Below, piece by piece: positions 36,437 through 45,121 of a stretch of DNA of 64,000 nt (positions within the stretch are counted from its first letter, which is position 1; every line of letters starts with the position of its first letter). The notes beneath the pieces were generated by a model. The model was not told the origin of the DNA, did no database searches, and saw nothing but the letters and a program-made list of their open reading frames with translations. Origin of the DNA: Azospirillum canadense (lineage in GTDB: Bacteria; Pseudomonadota; Alphaproteobacteria; Azospirillales; Azospirillaceae); the NCBI RefSeq assembly GCF_025961225.1, contig NZ_JAOQNG010000010.1:982501-1046500 (forward strand), in the 5' to 3' direction. The position numbers and the translations under genes were made by a program.

Positions 36437-36838
36437 TCAGGGAGGTGGGGGAAATATGCGCCGAATTGCCTGAATGACTGGCGGGAGATACGACTGGTCC
36501 AATTCCATGCTGATGGTTAGGAATGCGCGACACGGAGCCCGTCCATCCTCGATTACGATGGTGGCTTCGATGCCACCACGGCCGTCTCCGGTAAAGGTCA
36601 GATAATTGCCGCCCTCAACGAAGCTCAATTCAGCTTGCCCCTCAAGGGTATCGTACAGTTGGATAAGTGCTCTGCGAAAGCCGTCGTAGTCAAACGCTTC
36701 CGCCTCAACGACTGCGGTAAACGGGCCACTGGAGATCACAATCCTTGTGGGATAGCCAAGCCCTGGTGGACCAGCGGATGTCAGGGCAACCCGGCTGCTG
36801 TCGTCCGCCAACACGATCTCCTCCTCGCTGGTGACCAT
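36437..36838 (-). CDS. hypothetical protein of the accessory region
   Basis: The 133-residue soluble protein (MVTSEEEIVLADDSSRVALTS ... PPVIQAIRRIFPPPP) has GGGAG seven bases before the ATG at 36838. It contains TFTGDGRGGIEATIVIEDG and ELDQSYLPPVI, an alpha/beta pattern resembling small immunity-type proteins of the WapI/DUF6228 kind, but I cannot confirm the family. It has somewhat lower GC than neighbours. No toxin gene is beside it. Confidence 0.6.
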   Translation of the reverse strand: MVTSEEEIVLADDSSRVALTSAGPPGLGYPTRIVISSGPFTAVVEAEAFDYDGFRRALIQLYDTLEGQAELSFVEGGNYLTFTGDGRGGIEATIVIEDGRAPCRAFLTISMELDQSYLPPVIQAIRRIFPPPP

Positions 36839-37098
36839 GCGCCGCTCCCGTGTCCACGCCTGCCCATTCAAGCTGGCTCCTAAACATCTACACCGCTTGG
36901 TAGGCGCTTCCAGGTGAACAATTGCGGCCAAACCGACCCATACGTCAGAACACTCAACTCAATCAGATCGCCTCCGGCCCAATAGTGCCCTGTATCCGGC
37001 GCCGCTGATCAGAGAACGACTTTCCTGGGAAAGCCAGCCTTGGTAGGCACGCACGGGCTCGATGCCGTTTCCCCTGTCAATGGATTGGGGAGGTGGGC

Positions 37099-37812
37099 AT
37101 GAGGCGGAGAGTGGTGGAACTGGTGGCGGGCGTCATTGACCAGATCGAACGGGCCAATCCGGTGACGGGGCGGCCTCCGGTTACTACAAGCACCATCCTT
37201 GAGACGCTTCGCTTCTTCTTGCGCGAGGGCGTGCAGTGGCGGGAACTCCGGGCCTCACAGGACCGAGCGTCTGGATCAACGTTGCGCCGTCAGCTGATGG
37301 AGTGGAGCGCAACGGCCCTCCTGCGCCGCGTCCACGCCGTGCTGATCCGCATGGTGCGCTCTGGCCCGGAAGCCGCCGCACGAACCTGGGACGTGGTCGT
37401 CGATAGCTGTTCCGTGCGCGCCAAGCGCGGCGGCGCCTTCACAGGCCCGAACCCCACCGACCGCGGCAAGCCGGGTACCAAGTATCACTTGGCCGTTACA
37501 ACGGATGGGCTTCCGGTGGCGGCATTGCCATCCGCGGCGAACGTCCATGACACCCGGCTGTTTCCCGACCTGCTGCGGCTGGCCATGGTCGCCTGTGCGG
37601 GTCTTGCTCGGCTGTTCGCTGACGCCGGATACGACAGCGCCGACAACCGCTGGCTCTGCTTGCGCGAAGGCATCCAGCCCGTCATTCGCAAAATCGGCCA
37701 GCCGCATGGTTCCGGTCTTGGGCAGGTTCGCTGCATCGTTGAGCACGCCAACGCGTGGTTGCTCGCCAACAAACGCCTGGATCGCTGCCATGACAGGTTA
37801 GCAGTCCGTTGA
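37099..37812 (+). pseudogene. IS5 family transposase, C-terminally truncated
   Basis: The product matches IS5-type DDE transposases: TWDVVVDSCSVRAKRGG, PTDRGKPGTKYHLAVT, LFADAGYDSADNR, and the C-terminal motif VEHANAWLLANKRLDRCHDRLAV. At that point the frame is cut by the IS1182 end (about 37807), losing the last about 20-30 residues. GGAGG lies five bases before the ATG at 37099. The 3' half is not found on the other side of IS1182, so a deletion followed or accompanied the insertion. Confidence 0.82.
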
Positions 37813-39240
37813 GAAACTGAGGCTTGGCTGAAGCGTTACTCGTCAGTCGTGTGTGGATGGGGAGGCGCGGCATGGCCATGGGCCGTTTGAGCAATCGCCG
37901 GACCTCCGGTGGGACGGGCAGCCGCTTGGCGGTGGAGCTCGCTCCGCGGCATGCCTTCTACGACCGTTGCAACAAGGTGTTGGCGGAAGCGGAGTTCGAC
38001 GAAACGGTCGAGATGCTCTGCCAGCCCGACTACGCCGACGGGGTCGGCCGCCCGTCGATCCCGCCCGGGCGCTACTTCCGCATGCTCTTCGTTGGCCAGT
38101 TCGAGGGGCTGGCGTCGGAACGCGAGATCGCCTGGCGCTGCGCGGACTCGCTGTCGCTGCACCGCTTCTTGCGACTGGACGCGGAGGAGATGGCACCCGA
38201 CCACACGACCCTGAGCCTGACGCGCTCGCGCCTGCCGTTGGACGTCCATCACGCCGTCTTCGGCCTGATCCTGGAAATCGCCGACAAGCACGATTTGGTG
38301 ACGGGCAAGCGCCTGGGCGTCGATGCCTCCACCCAAGCAGCCAACGCCGCGCTGCGCCGTCTGGTCCGCCGCGACAGCGGTGAGGATTACCGGCGGATGC
38401 TGGAGCGCCTGGCCCGGGAGAGCGGCATCAAGACGCCAACGACCGAGGACCTCATCCGCCTCGACCGCACCCGCAAGGGCAAGTGCCTGTCCAACGCCGA
38501 CTGGGCGTCGCCGACCGATCCTGAGGCGCGCATCGCCAAGATGAAGGACGGCACCACGCATCTGGCCTACAAGCCGGAGCATGCGGTCGATCTCGACAGC
38601 GGGGTGATCGTCGCGGCCAAGATCCATGCCGCCGACCACGGCGACACGCGCACACTGGCGGGCACGCTGGAGCAGGCCGAAGTCATGCTCGGCCTGCTCG
38701 ACGCCGCGCCCAGTCCGAAGTGGCCAAGCGAGGTCGTGGCCGACAAAGGCTACCATTCGCGCGAGGTCCTCAAGGGGCTGGAGGACAGCGCCTGGAAAAG
38801 CCGGATCGCGGAGAAGCGGAGCACGCACTTTGCCCGCTGGCATGGTGACACGGCGGCACGGCGCGCCGTCTACAACAATCGCGCCCGGCTGCTGAGCGGC
38901 GTCGCCCACCACGCCTTCAAGCTGCGCGCCGAGAAGGTGGAGCGCAGCTTCGCGCTCATCCTGGACATCGGCGGTCTGCGCCGGACCTGGCTGCGCGGTG
39001 TGGCCAACGTGGAAAAACGCTACTCGCTTCAGGTCGCCGCCGACAATCTCGGATTGGTGATCCGGCGCCGCTTCGGGGTTGGCACGCCACGGCAGGCGAC
39101 AATGGCCTTTTGGCTCATCCTTCGCGAGTCTTGGGCCGGTGGGTGTGCGATCTGCGCGATTCTGCTCATCCAAGCACCAGACGCCACGCGCTCCAACGAA
39201 CCAGTCCAGATCGTGGCGGCATACCTCGGTACTTTCTCAA
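37809..39240 (+). mobile_element. IS1182-family insertion sequence
   Basis: Short inverted termini TTGAGAAA (37809-37816) and TTTCTCAA (39233-39240), extended imperfectly by CTGAGG / CCTCGGT, bound a single transposase gene. No clear target duplication is visible, because the left flank is a broken IS5 gene and the right flank is unrelated. Confidence 0.75.
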
Positions 39241-39245
39241 TCTAA
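37872..39245 (+). CDS. IS1182 family transposase
   Basis: The 457-residue protein has the IS1182 order: N-terminal domain with FDETVEMLCQPDYADGVGRPSIPPGRYFRMLFVGQ, catalytic GVDASTQAANA, KPEHAVDLDSGVIVAA, EVVADKGYHSREV and the late AEKVERSFALILD region. It appears complete. I chose the ATG at 37872 since GGGGAGG lies six bases upstream. The last about 10 codons run into the element end. Confidence 0.9.
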   Translation: MAMGRLSNRRTSGGTGSRLAVELAPRHAFYDRCNKVLAEAEFDETVEMLCQPDYADGVGRPSIPPGRYFRMLFVGQFEGLASEREIAWRCADSLSLHRFLRLDAEEMAPDHTTLSLTRSRLPLDVHHAVFGLILEIADKHDLVTGKRLGVDASTQAANAALRRLVRRDSGEDYRRMLERLARESGIKTPTTEDLIRLDRTRKGKCLSNADWASPTDPEARIAKMKDGTTHLAYKPEHAVDLDSGVIVAAKIHAADHGDTRTLAGTLEQAEVMLGLLDAAPSPKWPSEVVADKGYHSREVLKGLEDSAWKSRIAEKRSTHFARWHGDTAARRAVYNNRARLLSGVAHHAFKLRAEKVERSFALILDIGGLRRTWLRGVANVEKRYSLQVAADNLGLVIRRRFGVGTPRQATMAFWLILRESWAGGCAICAILLIQAPDATRSNEPVQIVAAYLGTFSI

Positions 39246-39351
39246 GGTCGGTAAATCGACGGGCTGTTAGGTGCCATCGTCGATGCGCTGCTCGTCGCAG
39301 CGTGCATCTTTCTCGTCGCAGCCCGCCTCGGTGAGTTCTGAAAACCGTCCT

Positions 39352-39570
39352 TTAATCCATGGCAGGCAAAACCGGCTCCCTGGCCCACCCCTTCCACGTC
39401 ACCCACCAAGCGCACCCAGCCCTGGGGCCATCCCCTTTGTCGACCTTCTCCCATTCCACGGTGTAGCCGGCTTCGGCCGGCGCAGGCGGATCGACGTTCA
39501 CTACGCGGCGCAGGCGCCCGTTTTTGCCACGCCAGACTTGGCCGACACTCGGGCGGGGAAAAATCTTCAC
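39352..39570 (-). CDS. hypothetical phage-like small protein
   Basis: The 72-residue product starts at a GTG (39570) with AGGAG seven bases upstream and reads VKIFPRPSVGQVWRGK ... YTVEWEKVDKG ... CAWWVTWKGW. The beta-rich pattern with many Trp resembles small phage or plasmid proteins of the SH3-like type. It is the last of three closely packed minus-strand genes (39352-40099). Confidence 0.5.
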   Translation of the reverse strand: MKIFPRPSVGQVWRGKNGRLRRVVNVDPPAPAEAGYTVEWEKVDKGDGPRAGCAWWVTWKGWAREPVLPAMD

Positions 39571-39572
39571 GG

Positions 39573-39659
39573 CTAAGCTCCTGCCGCCCGGCAATTCAGC
39601 GAAATCAGCACATAATGGTAGGAGAGCCGCTCAAAGCAGTCGAGGCGCTTGGTGCTCAC
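39573..39659 (-). CDS. tiny 28-residue reading frame coupled to upstream gene
   Basis: A GTG at 39659 overlaps the TGA stop of the upstream gene (GTGA), and the frame (VSTKRLDCFERLSYHYVLIS...) ends two bases before the next GTG start. The tight packing suggests translation, but there is no family match and it may be a remnant. Confidence 0.3.
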   Translation of the reverse strand: MSTKRLDCFERLSYHYVLISLNCRAAGA

Positions 39660-40099
39660 GCCAGATCCTCCGAGTCCGCTTCCAGCGTGCACGGCAGCCA
39701 CGCCAGCAGCTCGCGCTCTACCCGCTCCCAACCGTCGGAGCCGAGCCTCCGCCACCCACCGCCGCTCCAACGCGAATCGGCAACGTGCCGTCCACCGTCG
39801 AACCACACGACGATGCGCGTCCCGTTGCGTGGGGCTTCGGTCGGCGGGCGGCCGAGGAGAGCGCCCAGGTCACGCGCCGGACTGGCCCGCCGCCACCGCT
39901 GGCCACCGTCAATGATGTCAACCAGGGACGCTCCGCATGCGTGGGGCCGGGCGTCGAGACCCAAGTGGACATGGACGGTTTGTGCGCAGGAGCCGCACCA
40001 GCCTTCCAGGTACAGGATCGGGGCGCCGTAGTCGCCCTCCTCGGCGTTCGACGCGACCGGAACGGGTTGCTGTTTGCCGTCGGTATCCCGCTCGTCCAT
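39656..40099 (-). CDS. hypothetical protein of the accessory region
   Basis: The 147-residue product begins at the ATG at 40099, with GGAGGAAAGG a few bases upstream. The N-terminal half has a CxxC-like pair and His-rich HVHLGLDARPHACG, perhaps a small zinc site; the rest has WFDGGRHVADSRWSGGGWRRLG, beta-rich. I do not recognise the family. It heads a compact minus-strand group typical of phage accessory genes. Confidence 0.55.
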   Translation of the reverse strand: MDERDTDGKQQPVPVASNAEEGDYGAPILYLEGWCGSCAQTVHVHLGLDARPHACGASLVDIIDGGQRWRRASPARDLGALLGRPPTEAPRNGTRIVVWFDGGRHVADSRWSGGGWRRLGSDGWERVERELLAWLPCTLEADSEDLA

Positions 40100-40243
40100 G
40101 CCCTTTCCTCCGCACGCTCCCACTGCCATGATCGACAGCGACGGCGAACAAAGGATGAACAACGATTGAGCGCCGGAGGAACGGGCCGATGCGCGATCAG
40201 TGCGGCGGCACCGCCCTGAGGGCTGGCCCCTAGGCCATTACCT

Positions 40244-40411
40244 CGGCGGGCTTTCCTTTGAGAGGCTTCGGCGGGACTATACCCACCCGCATGCCCACCG
40301 GATCACGCCGTGGCATAAGCTTCTAATGCCTACAGTTGGGCAATTTTCACCGCTACGTCAGTTGAACTCGCCCGCCGCCTCTCCATCCGGACGGCGGGCT
40401 TCCTATTTGGG
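40244..40411. repeat. R1 copy A of duplicated structured block
   Basis: About 168 bases nearly collinear with 43563-43732. Both start with CGGCGGGCTTTCCTTTGAG, share TATACCCACCCGCATGCCCA, diverge in the middle and end with a GCCCGCCG...CGGCGGGC hairpin and CCTATTTGGG. Confidence 0.85.
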
Positions 40412-40795
40412 TGGTCTCGGCTCCGCGCTCACTCACATGCGTGTTGGCGCAATGTTCGGTCGCGAGGTAGGATGGCGATGCATCCGAGCAATCGGCATTT
40501 GCAACCCAATCCCTCGCACCCGCCGCCTCTCCCACTCTCTCGCGGCGGGTTTTCTGTGTCGGTCATCCGGCCGGAATGGCATCCCCACTCGTGATATGCC
40601 GATCGAGAAGGCGCACCGGCGTCATGCCGATCTGTTGATGGCGAAAGGCCACAACATGGAGGCGGACCGTATCAACCCGTGGTGATGTTCGTCAAAGGCA
40701 CGTTGCGGCGTCCTGTCCCCACACAGGGCGCCGCAATCGCGTCGGGGCTGCGGAACTGACCTCCCCTCGCCTATCCGCCCCCCGCCCGCCCCGGC

Positions 40796-40852
40796 CGGTG
40801 AGGCGTGATACGTCCGAACGTGGCAGCTCGCTACGGTGTGTGATAGCGGCGG
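40796..40852. repeat. R2 copy A
   Basis: About 57 bases similar (roughly 80 percent by eye) to 44332-44387, sharing CGTCCGAACG, GGCAG and TAGCGGCGG. It follows R1 copy A in the same order as on the B side. Confidence 0.7.
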
Positions 40853-40886
40853 TGGACCCGAACGCGTCCCAGCGCCTTTGCTCGCA

Positions 40887-41075
40887 TCACCGCTGATGAA
40901 CTGGCGTCATGATCAGCGAGTGAGTGTTCTCGATCGTGAACAGCCCGAGCAATTCCAGCGCTAGCCAGTAAGCCGCCACGGCCAGCAACGCAATCAGCAC
41001 CGTGGCAAGGAGGGCTGAGGCGACGGAACGGGCGTGGGCGCTTACGGTAGGAGTGTTCCAGTGAGCGAGGTGCAT
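40887..41075 (-). CDS. small single-TM membrane protein
   Basis: The 62-residue product has one long hydrophobic helix (about residues 18-45: SVASALLATVLIALLAVAAY WLALELL region) with a short basic N-terminus and polar tail. GAGGAGGGCG lies just before the ATG at 41075, a very good ribosome site. No family recognised; small membrane proteins like this are common in phage accessory regions. Confidence 0.55.
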   Translation of the reverse strand: MHLAHWNTPTVSAHARSVASALLATVLIALLAVAAYWLALELLGLFTIENTHSLIMTPVHQR

Positions 41076-41148
41076 GACGCCCTCCTCTGGAGACGCGCAA
41101 AGCCGGCGCGGTTCACCTCAACGGTACTCCCCCTATCCCCAAACGACA

Positions 41149-41172
41149 ACGGCCGCCCCGGAGAGCGGCCGT
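41149..41172. terminator. GC hairpin upstream of small membrane gene
   Basis: ACGGCCGC (41149-41156) and GCGGCCGT (41165-41172) form a perfect eight-pair stem with an eight-base loop. The 41076-41391 stretch otherwise holds no gene I can support. Confidence 0.5.
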
Positions 41173-41391
41173 CGCGCGCCGGCACGGACAACGTGGAGCG
41201 GGCAGACGTAGGACTCCAGATGCCTTGCCTATAGCGCACGGCATCGAGGCCCGCCGTATACTGGCCTACCTCACGCATATCTCTAGGCCCTTCGCTGATC
41301 CGGGTTGTGCTCAGTGCACCGATCGTCCAATCCATAAAATCCGACTCAGCACATCGCGAGTGCCTCCGTAGGGTTAGATTTGGAGGTGAGC

Positions 41392-41700
41392 ATGGACGCC
41401 AAAAATATTTTGGACATACAGCACCGCCTAGCCGCAATATCAATCATGCTCAATGAATTGGAGAGTGGCGGCGGAGACGACATTGATTTAGGCGCGATCG
41501 AATTTCTTACTCACGAAATTCGCAACATGCTGAAAGCCGGCATGGGGGATTGCGCCAGTTTTCTTGACAGCGCCTTAACAATTTCAAAAATGCACGGAAA
41601 CGCCAAGCACATGGATGAGAGTGTGCGCGATCTGCGATTGGCTTGGGCGGTTACTATGTGGCGCTTTACGCGACCGGAACAATCAAGGGCTATTCATTAA
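41392..41700 (+). CDS. hypothetical protein, AT-richer coding
   Basis: The 102-residue helical protein (MDAKNILDIQHRLAAISIML ... DESVRDLRLAWAV) has GGAGG five bases before the ATG at 41392. Codon use is clearly less GC-rich at third positions than the chromosomal genes (many ATT, AAA, AAT), a sign of transfer. No motif recognised. Its 3' end lies 120 bases before the IS3 element. Confidence 0.6.
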   Translation: MDAKNILDIQHRLAAISIMLNELESGGGDDIDLGAIEFLTHEIRNMLKAGMGDCASFLDSALTISKMHGNAKHMDESVRDLRLAWAVTMWRFTRPEQSRAIH

Positions 41701-41854
41701 GAAGGAGCAGGCTCTGATCGTGGCCCTCTACCTTCACTTTTGCCCGACCGCCGCAAGCAGCTGCTGTGGCTGGCCAAGCGCCAGATATGACCTCGCCCAA
41801 GCTCTGATCTGCCATCGGTGGCGCTGGACACCGGACAGCCCATATGGGAGTCCG

Positions 41855-42226
41855 ATGACCGAGTCGAATCCGAACCAGAAGTTGTCCTGTGGAACCACCC
41901 CGGCGGTGGCCGACAAGCCGGTCCAGCGGTGGAGTGCCGTGCGCAAGTGGGAGGTGGTCCTGCGCCTGCTGCGCGGGGAGTCGCTGGAGGCGGTGTCCCG
42001 CGAGATTGGGGTCGAGCCATACCGGCTGGAGCGCTGGCGCGAACGCGCCCTGGCGGGGCTGGACGCCAGCCTGAAGGAGCGCCAAGAGGGCGATCCCGTG
42101 CAGGCCGGGTTGGACGCCGCGTACAAGCGGGTCGGCGAGCTCAGCATGGAAGTCGAGTTGCTGCGCGAGAAGATCGCCCGCCTGGAAGGCGGCGGGTCTT
42201 TTCCAAGGGCGAGGTCGCGTCGATGA
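41855..42226 (+). CDS. IS3 family transposase OrfA
   Basis: The 123-residue OrfA has the HTH part RKWEVVLRLLRGESLEAVSREIGVEPYRLERWR and a C-terminal leucine-zipper-like helix (ELSMEVELLREKIARLEGG), the typical IS3 OrfA layout. Its stop overlaps the OrfB start (ATGA), so OrfB is made by coupling or frameshift. Confidence 0.85.
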   Translation: MTESNPNQKLSCGTTPAVADKPVQRWSAVRKWEVVLRLLRGESLEAVSREIGVEPYRLERWRERALAGLDASLKERQEGDPVQAGLDAAYKRVGELSMEVELLREKIARLEGGGSFPRARSRR

Positions 42227-43119
42227 GCGCGGCGATCTCGCCCTCCACCCAGCGGCCCCACGGCGTGCAGCGGGTCTGCCGCGTCTGGGCCGTGGCGCGC
42301 TCCTCCTTCTATGCCGCGGCCAACCGGCCCGCCGAGACGGCTCCGCCCGCGCGGCGCGGGCCGGTGCCGCCGGTCGATGAGACCAGCCTGCTCGCCGCCA
42401 TCCAGGCCGACCTCGCGGCCTCGCCGTTCCAGGGCGAGGGGCACCGCAAGGTGTGGGCTCGTCTGCGTTATGGCCTGGGCCTGCCGGTCGGGCGCAATCG
42501 CGTCCTGCGCCTCATGCGCGAGAACCAGTTGCTCTCGCCCCACCGCCGCCCGCCCCGCCCGGCCAACGATCACGACGGGACCATCGTGCCGGAGGCACCG
42601 AACGTGCTGTGGGGGACCGACGCCACGATGGTGCAGACGGTCGAGGACGGGCGGGTCTGGATCTTCGCCGCGCTGGACCACTTCAACGCCGAGGTGATCG
42701 GGCACTATGTCTCGACCGATGGCTCGCGCTTCTCGGCCCTGGAGCCGCTCAGCCAGGCGGTGACCGCGCGCTTCGGTGCGGTGGGGGCGGACGCCGCCCG
42801 TGGCGTCAGCGTGCGCGCCGACAACGGGCCGCAGTACATCGCCCGTCACTTCACCCAACAGGTCAAGCACTGGGGCATGGCGATGAGCTACGCCTACTCA
42901 TACCAGCCAGAGTGCAACGGCATCGCCGAACGCTGGTTTCGGACCTTGAAAGAGCAGACGATCTATGGCCGCATCTTCTGCACCGTGGCCGAGGTCAAAG
43001 CCGCGGTCGCCGACTTCGTCGCGCGCTACAACGCCTGCTGGCCTCTGGAGCGGCTCGGCTACCGCAGCCCTCTCGATTACCGGGCCCGGTTTCTCGACCA
43101 GCCGAAGGCTGCCGCATGA
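42223..43119 (+). CDS. IS3 family transposase OrfB (rve integrase core)
   Basis: The 298-residue OrfB has the HTH_21-like region (GEGHRKVWARLRYGLGL) and the DDE core: GTDATMVQTVEDG (first Asp), VRADNGPQYI (second Asp) and CNGIAERWFRTLKEQ (Glu), ending ERLGYRSPLDYRARF. All three catalytic residues are present, so the copy may be active. Confidence 0.9.
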   Translation: MSAAISPSTQRPHGVQRVCRVWAVARSSFYAAANRPAETAPPARRGPVPPVDETSLLAAIQADLAASPFQGEGHRKVWARLRYGLGLPVGRNRVLRLMRENQLLSPHRRPPRPANDHDGTIVPEAPNVLWGTDATMVQTVEDGRVWIFAALDHFNAEVIGHYVSTDGSRFSALEPLSQAVTARFGAVGADAARGVSVRADNGPQYIARHFTQQVKHWGMAMSYAYSYQPECNGIAERWFRTLKEQTIYGRIFCTVAEVKAAVADFVARYNACWPLERLGYRSPLDYRARFLDQPKAAA

Positions 43120-43562
43120 CTGATCCTGTTGTTCGATCGAAAATGACCGATCCCATCGTCCCGACCAAGCTCCCGCTTGGCCGCCGGGCGCTGGTGCGGT
43201 CAAGCACGGCCAAAGGCCGCCGCGCCAGCGGCTTGTGCTTGACGGCGCCGAGCTCGGTGGCATCTTGGTTCCAGTCGGGAGATGCCGCCTGGAGTTGCAG
43301 CCCCTGACCACTCCCCGGTGTCCAGTCTATTGGTGGCGGTACACCTCGCCCAAGCTCGCCGGGGAACCGTCCCGGCCCGAGCCGGTTTGGGCAGCTGTAG
43401 CCCTCGCAAGACCGACTACGACCCGCCTTGTCCACGCGAAGGCGGGCTCATTTTCCCTCGCAACGTTTTCAGCTTACCCCTGTTGGGAGCGGCGTGCCCA
43501 CAGCTTTCTCACCCCTGTGGGGTAGTTCCTCCCTGAAAACTCAGCCCGCCCGGTCATTCCCG

Positions 43563-43732
43563 CGGCGGGCTTTCCTTTGAGAGGCTTCGGTGGGGCTATA
43601 CCCACCCGCATGCCCACTGGATCGGGCAGTATCGCAGTGTAAGGTTGCTATGCCCTAAGTCGGGCAACTCTTACACTACACCAGTTGACCTTGCCCGCCG
43701 CCCCCATCCGGACGGCGGGCTTCCTATTTGGG
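43563..43732. repeat. R1 copy B of duplicated structured block
   Basis: About 170 bases, partner of 40244-40411. Here GGTGGG/CCCACC near 43589-43609 and AGTGTAAG/CTTACACT near 43638-43677 form additional stems, with an internal TGCCC-TAAGTC-GGGCA hairpin. Confidence 0.85.
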
Positions 43733-44331
43733 GCCGCGGCTGCACTGCGGCACTCCGCAAGCCCGCTGGCCAGATCCCACCGCGACCAGTAGGGTTCGCT
43801 CGGTCCGTAGGGACCGGTGTCAGTGAACTCAGGCCCGCCGTCCACTTCCCGTCGCGGCGGGCTTTTCCTGTCCGCCACATAGCAGAACTGACCTCCCCAG
43901 GCGCGGTATGCCAACTGCGCAAGCACACAACAACGTCGATAGCCTGTTGATAAGCTGCGCTTACAGCGCAGTTTGGTTTGCCACCACAATGGGGAACGCA
44001 ACCATCATTCTACCAGTGCAGCGGACAGGGTATCGGTAGTGCGGCGTTCAGTCTCCCCGGCTGGACGCCGCACTTGCGTTTACCGTCCGATAAAGCCGGC
44101 GCCGTCCCCCGCGACATATCATATGAACCGGCGCACAGGTCAGCTCATGCAGTGTAGCATCAGCATATTGCCGCACAGCAGAAGGACATGCCACACACCC
44201 CCAATGATACGACCTCCTATACGACAGATAAGCGCGGCGTCCCATCAGCTCCTGGGCATGCCGCGCTTCTTTATCTGTCTTCGAGGATTGCCCCCTCCCT
44301 TCGCGTCTCCGACAGCTCCGCCCAGCGCGTT

Positions 44332-44387
44332 CGGTGGGGCGTGACGCGTCCGAACGGGGCAGTTCGGTACGGGTGTAATAGCGGCGG
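44332..44387. repeat. R2 copy B
   Basis: Partner of 40796-40852. In this copy CCGAAC-GGGGCA-GTTCGG makes a perfect six-pair hairpin; copy A has one mismatch in the same place. Confidence 0.7.
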
Positions 44388-44760
44388 CCGAGTAGTCCGA
44401 TTCTTACTGCGCAAAATCTGCGCACGGCAAACTATGCAGCCGAAGCGCCATACGCCGACGCCCCAGTCGCAGCGCATTCTCCAGGCTGCTCGAGAACTGA
44501 TGGCGATGAGCCGCGCAATCAGATCTCATGCGGACGGCGCATGATCAGCTTCCGCATGGGAACGCACTTGAAATCAATCTATTTCCAGAGCGTTTTGAGG
44601 GCGTGTGGCCAGTGCTGACCCTTCACTTCCAGGAGGGGCGGAGGCCGGGTAGACTTAGGTGCAACGCATCATCAATTCGAATGCTTCAGCGGTTTCGCCG
44701 TGGCCTTGTAAGTCCGTTTGTTCCAGTATCGCTCTCTTAGGCAACGCTAGGAGGGCGCAC

Positions 44761-45015
44761 ATGGAAACGCCTAAGACTGATCCTACCCGTGATGCCGATG
44801 ATCTGGAGCGGCGGAAGTTTCTGGCCACCTGCGGCAAGTTCGCAGTGGTCACATCACCTGCGGTCACCACGCTGTTGTCAACGTCATTGACCTCCCAGGC
44901 CATTGCCAAGTCTCACGGTGGGCGTGGGTCGCATCCGAACAATGGCGGCGGCAATGGCGGCGGCGACGGAATTCCGGGAGGCTCCGGGAAAAACCACAAC
45001 GACATCGGCGGCTGA
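44761..45015 (+). CDS. small Tat-signal-like protein with Gly-rich tail
   Basis: The 84-residue product has a twin-arginine-like leader, LERRKFLATCGKFAVVTSPAV, then a hydrophobic LLSTSL segment and a short Gly/Asn/His-rich mature part (HGGRGSHPNNGGGNGGGDG). GGAGGGCGCAC precedes the ATG at 44761. Similar tiny proteins with a FAVVT-P-A-T-LLSTSL core occur in alphaproteobacteria without known role. The mature part is only about 35 residues, so it could be a secreted peptide or a carrier. It converges on the hybrid kinase gene. Confidence 0.6.
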   Translation: METPKTDPTRDADDLERRKFLATCGKFAVVTSPAVTTLLSTSLTSQAIAKSHGGRGSHPNNGGGNGGGDGIPGGSGKNHNDIGG

Positions 45016-45121
45016 CCCCAACAGCCGGCTGCCGCCACGACGCGCGGGGTTCCAGGCGACGTGATGGTGGCTGATTGAAGGGAGAGCTGCGCCTCACATG
45101 GGCGGCTCTCTATCTGTCTCT

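Larger units (their letters stand above)
40100..40886. other. ORF-poor, terminator-rich intergenic stretch
   Basis: No gene with a convincing ribosome site is visible. Successive GC hairpins with GGCGGG(C/T)TTTC ends occur at about 40242-40258, 40364-40402 and 40512-40556. A 29-codon frame at 40597-40685 (MPIEKAHRRHADLL...) lacks a ribosome site. The stretch contains repeat blocks R1 and R2 described separately. Confidence 0.6.
41824..43325 (+). mobile_element. IS3-family insertion sequence
   Basis: Inverted ends CTGGACACCGG (41824-41834) and CCGGTGTCCAG (43315-43325) enclose two overlapping transposase frames. Both flanks also show GGTGGCG (41817-41823 and about 43332-43338), which may be a target repeat or chance. 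The right end lies about 190 bases after orfB. Confidence 0.65.
43326..44760. other. 1.4-kb gene-free, terminator-rich stretch
   Basis: No gene with ribosome site and coding character is visible. GC hairpins followed by TTT runs recur at about 43430-43452, 43546-43575, 43692-43722 and 43828-43870. It includes R1 copy B and R2 copy B. A 36-codon frame at 44434-44544 (MQPKRHTPTPQSQRIL...) has no clear ribosome site and is doubtful. Confidence 0.6.

Noticed and set aside
37800..37860. Programmed frameshift joining the IS5 gene to the next transposase
   Set aside because: The second gene belongs to another family (IS1182) with its own ends and ribosome site; the junction is an insertion.
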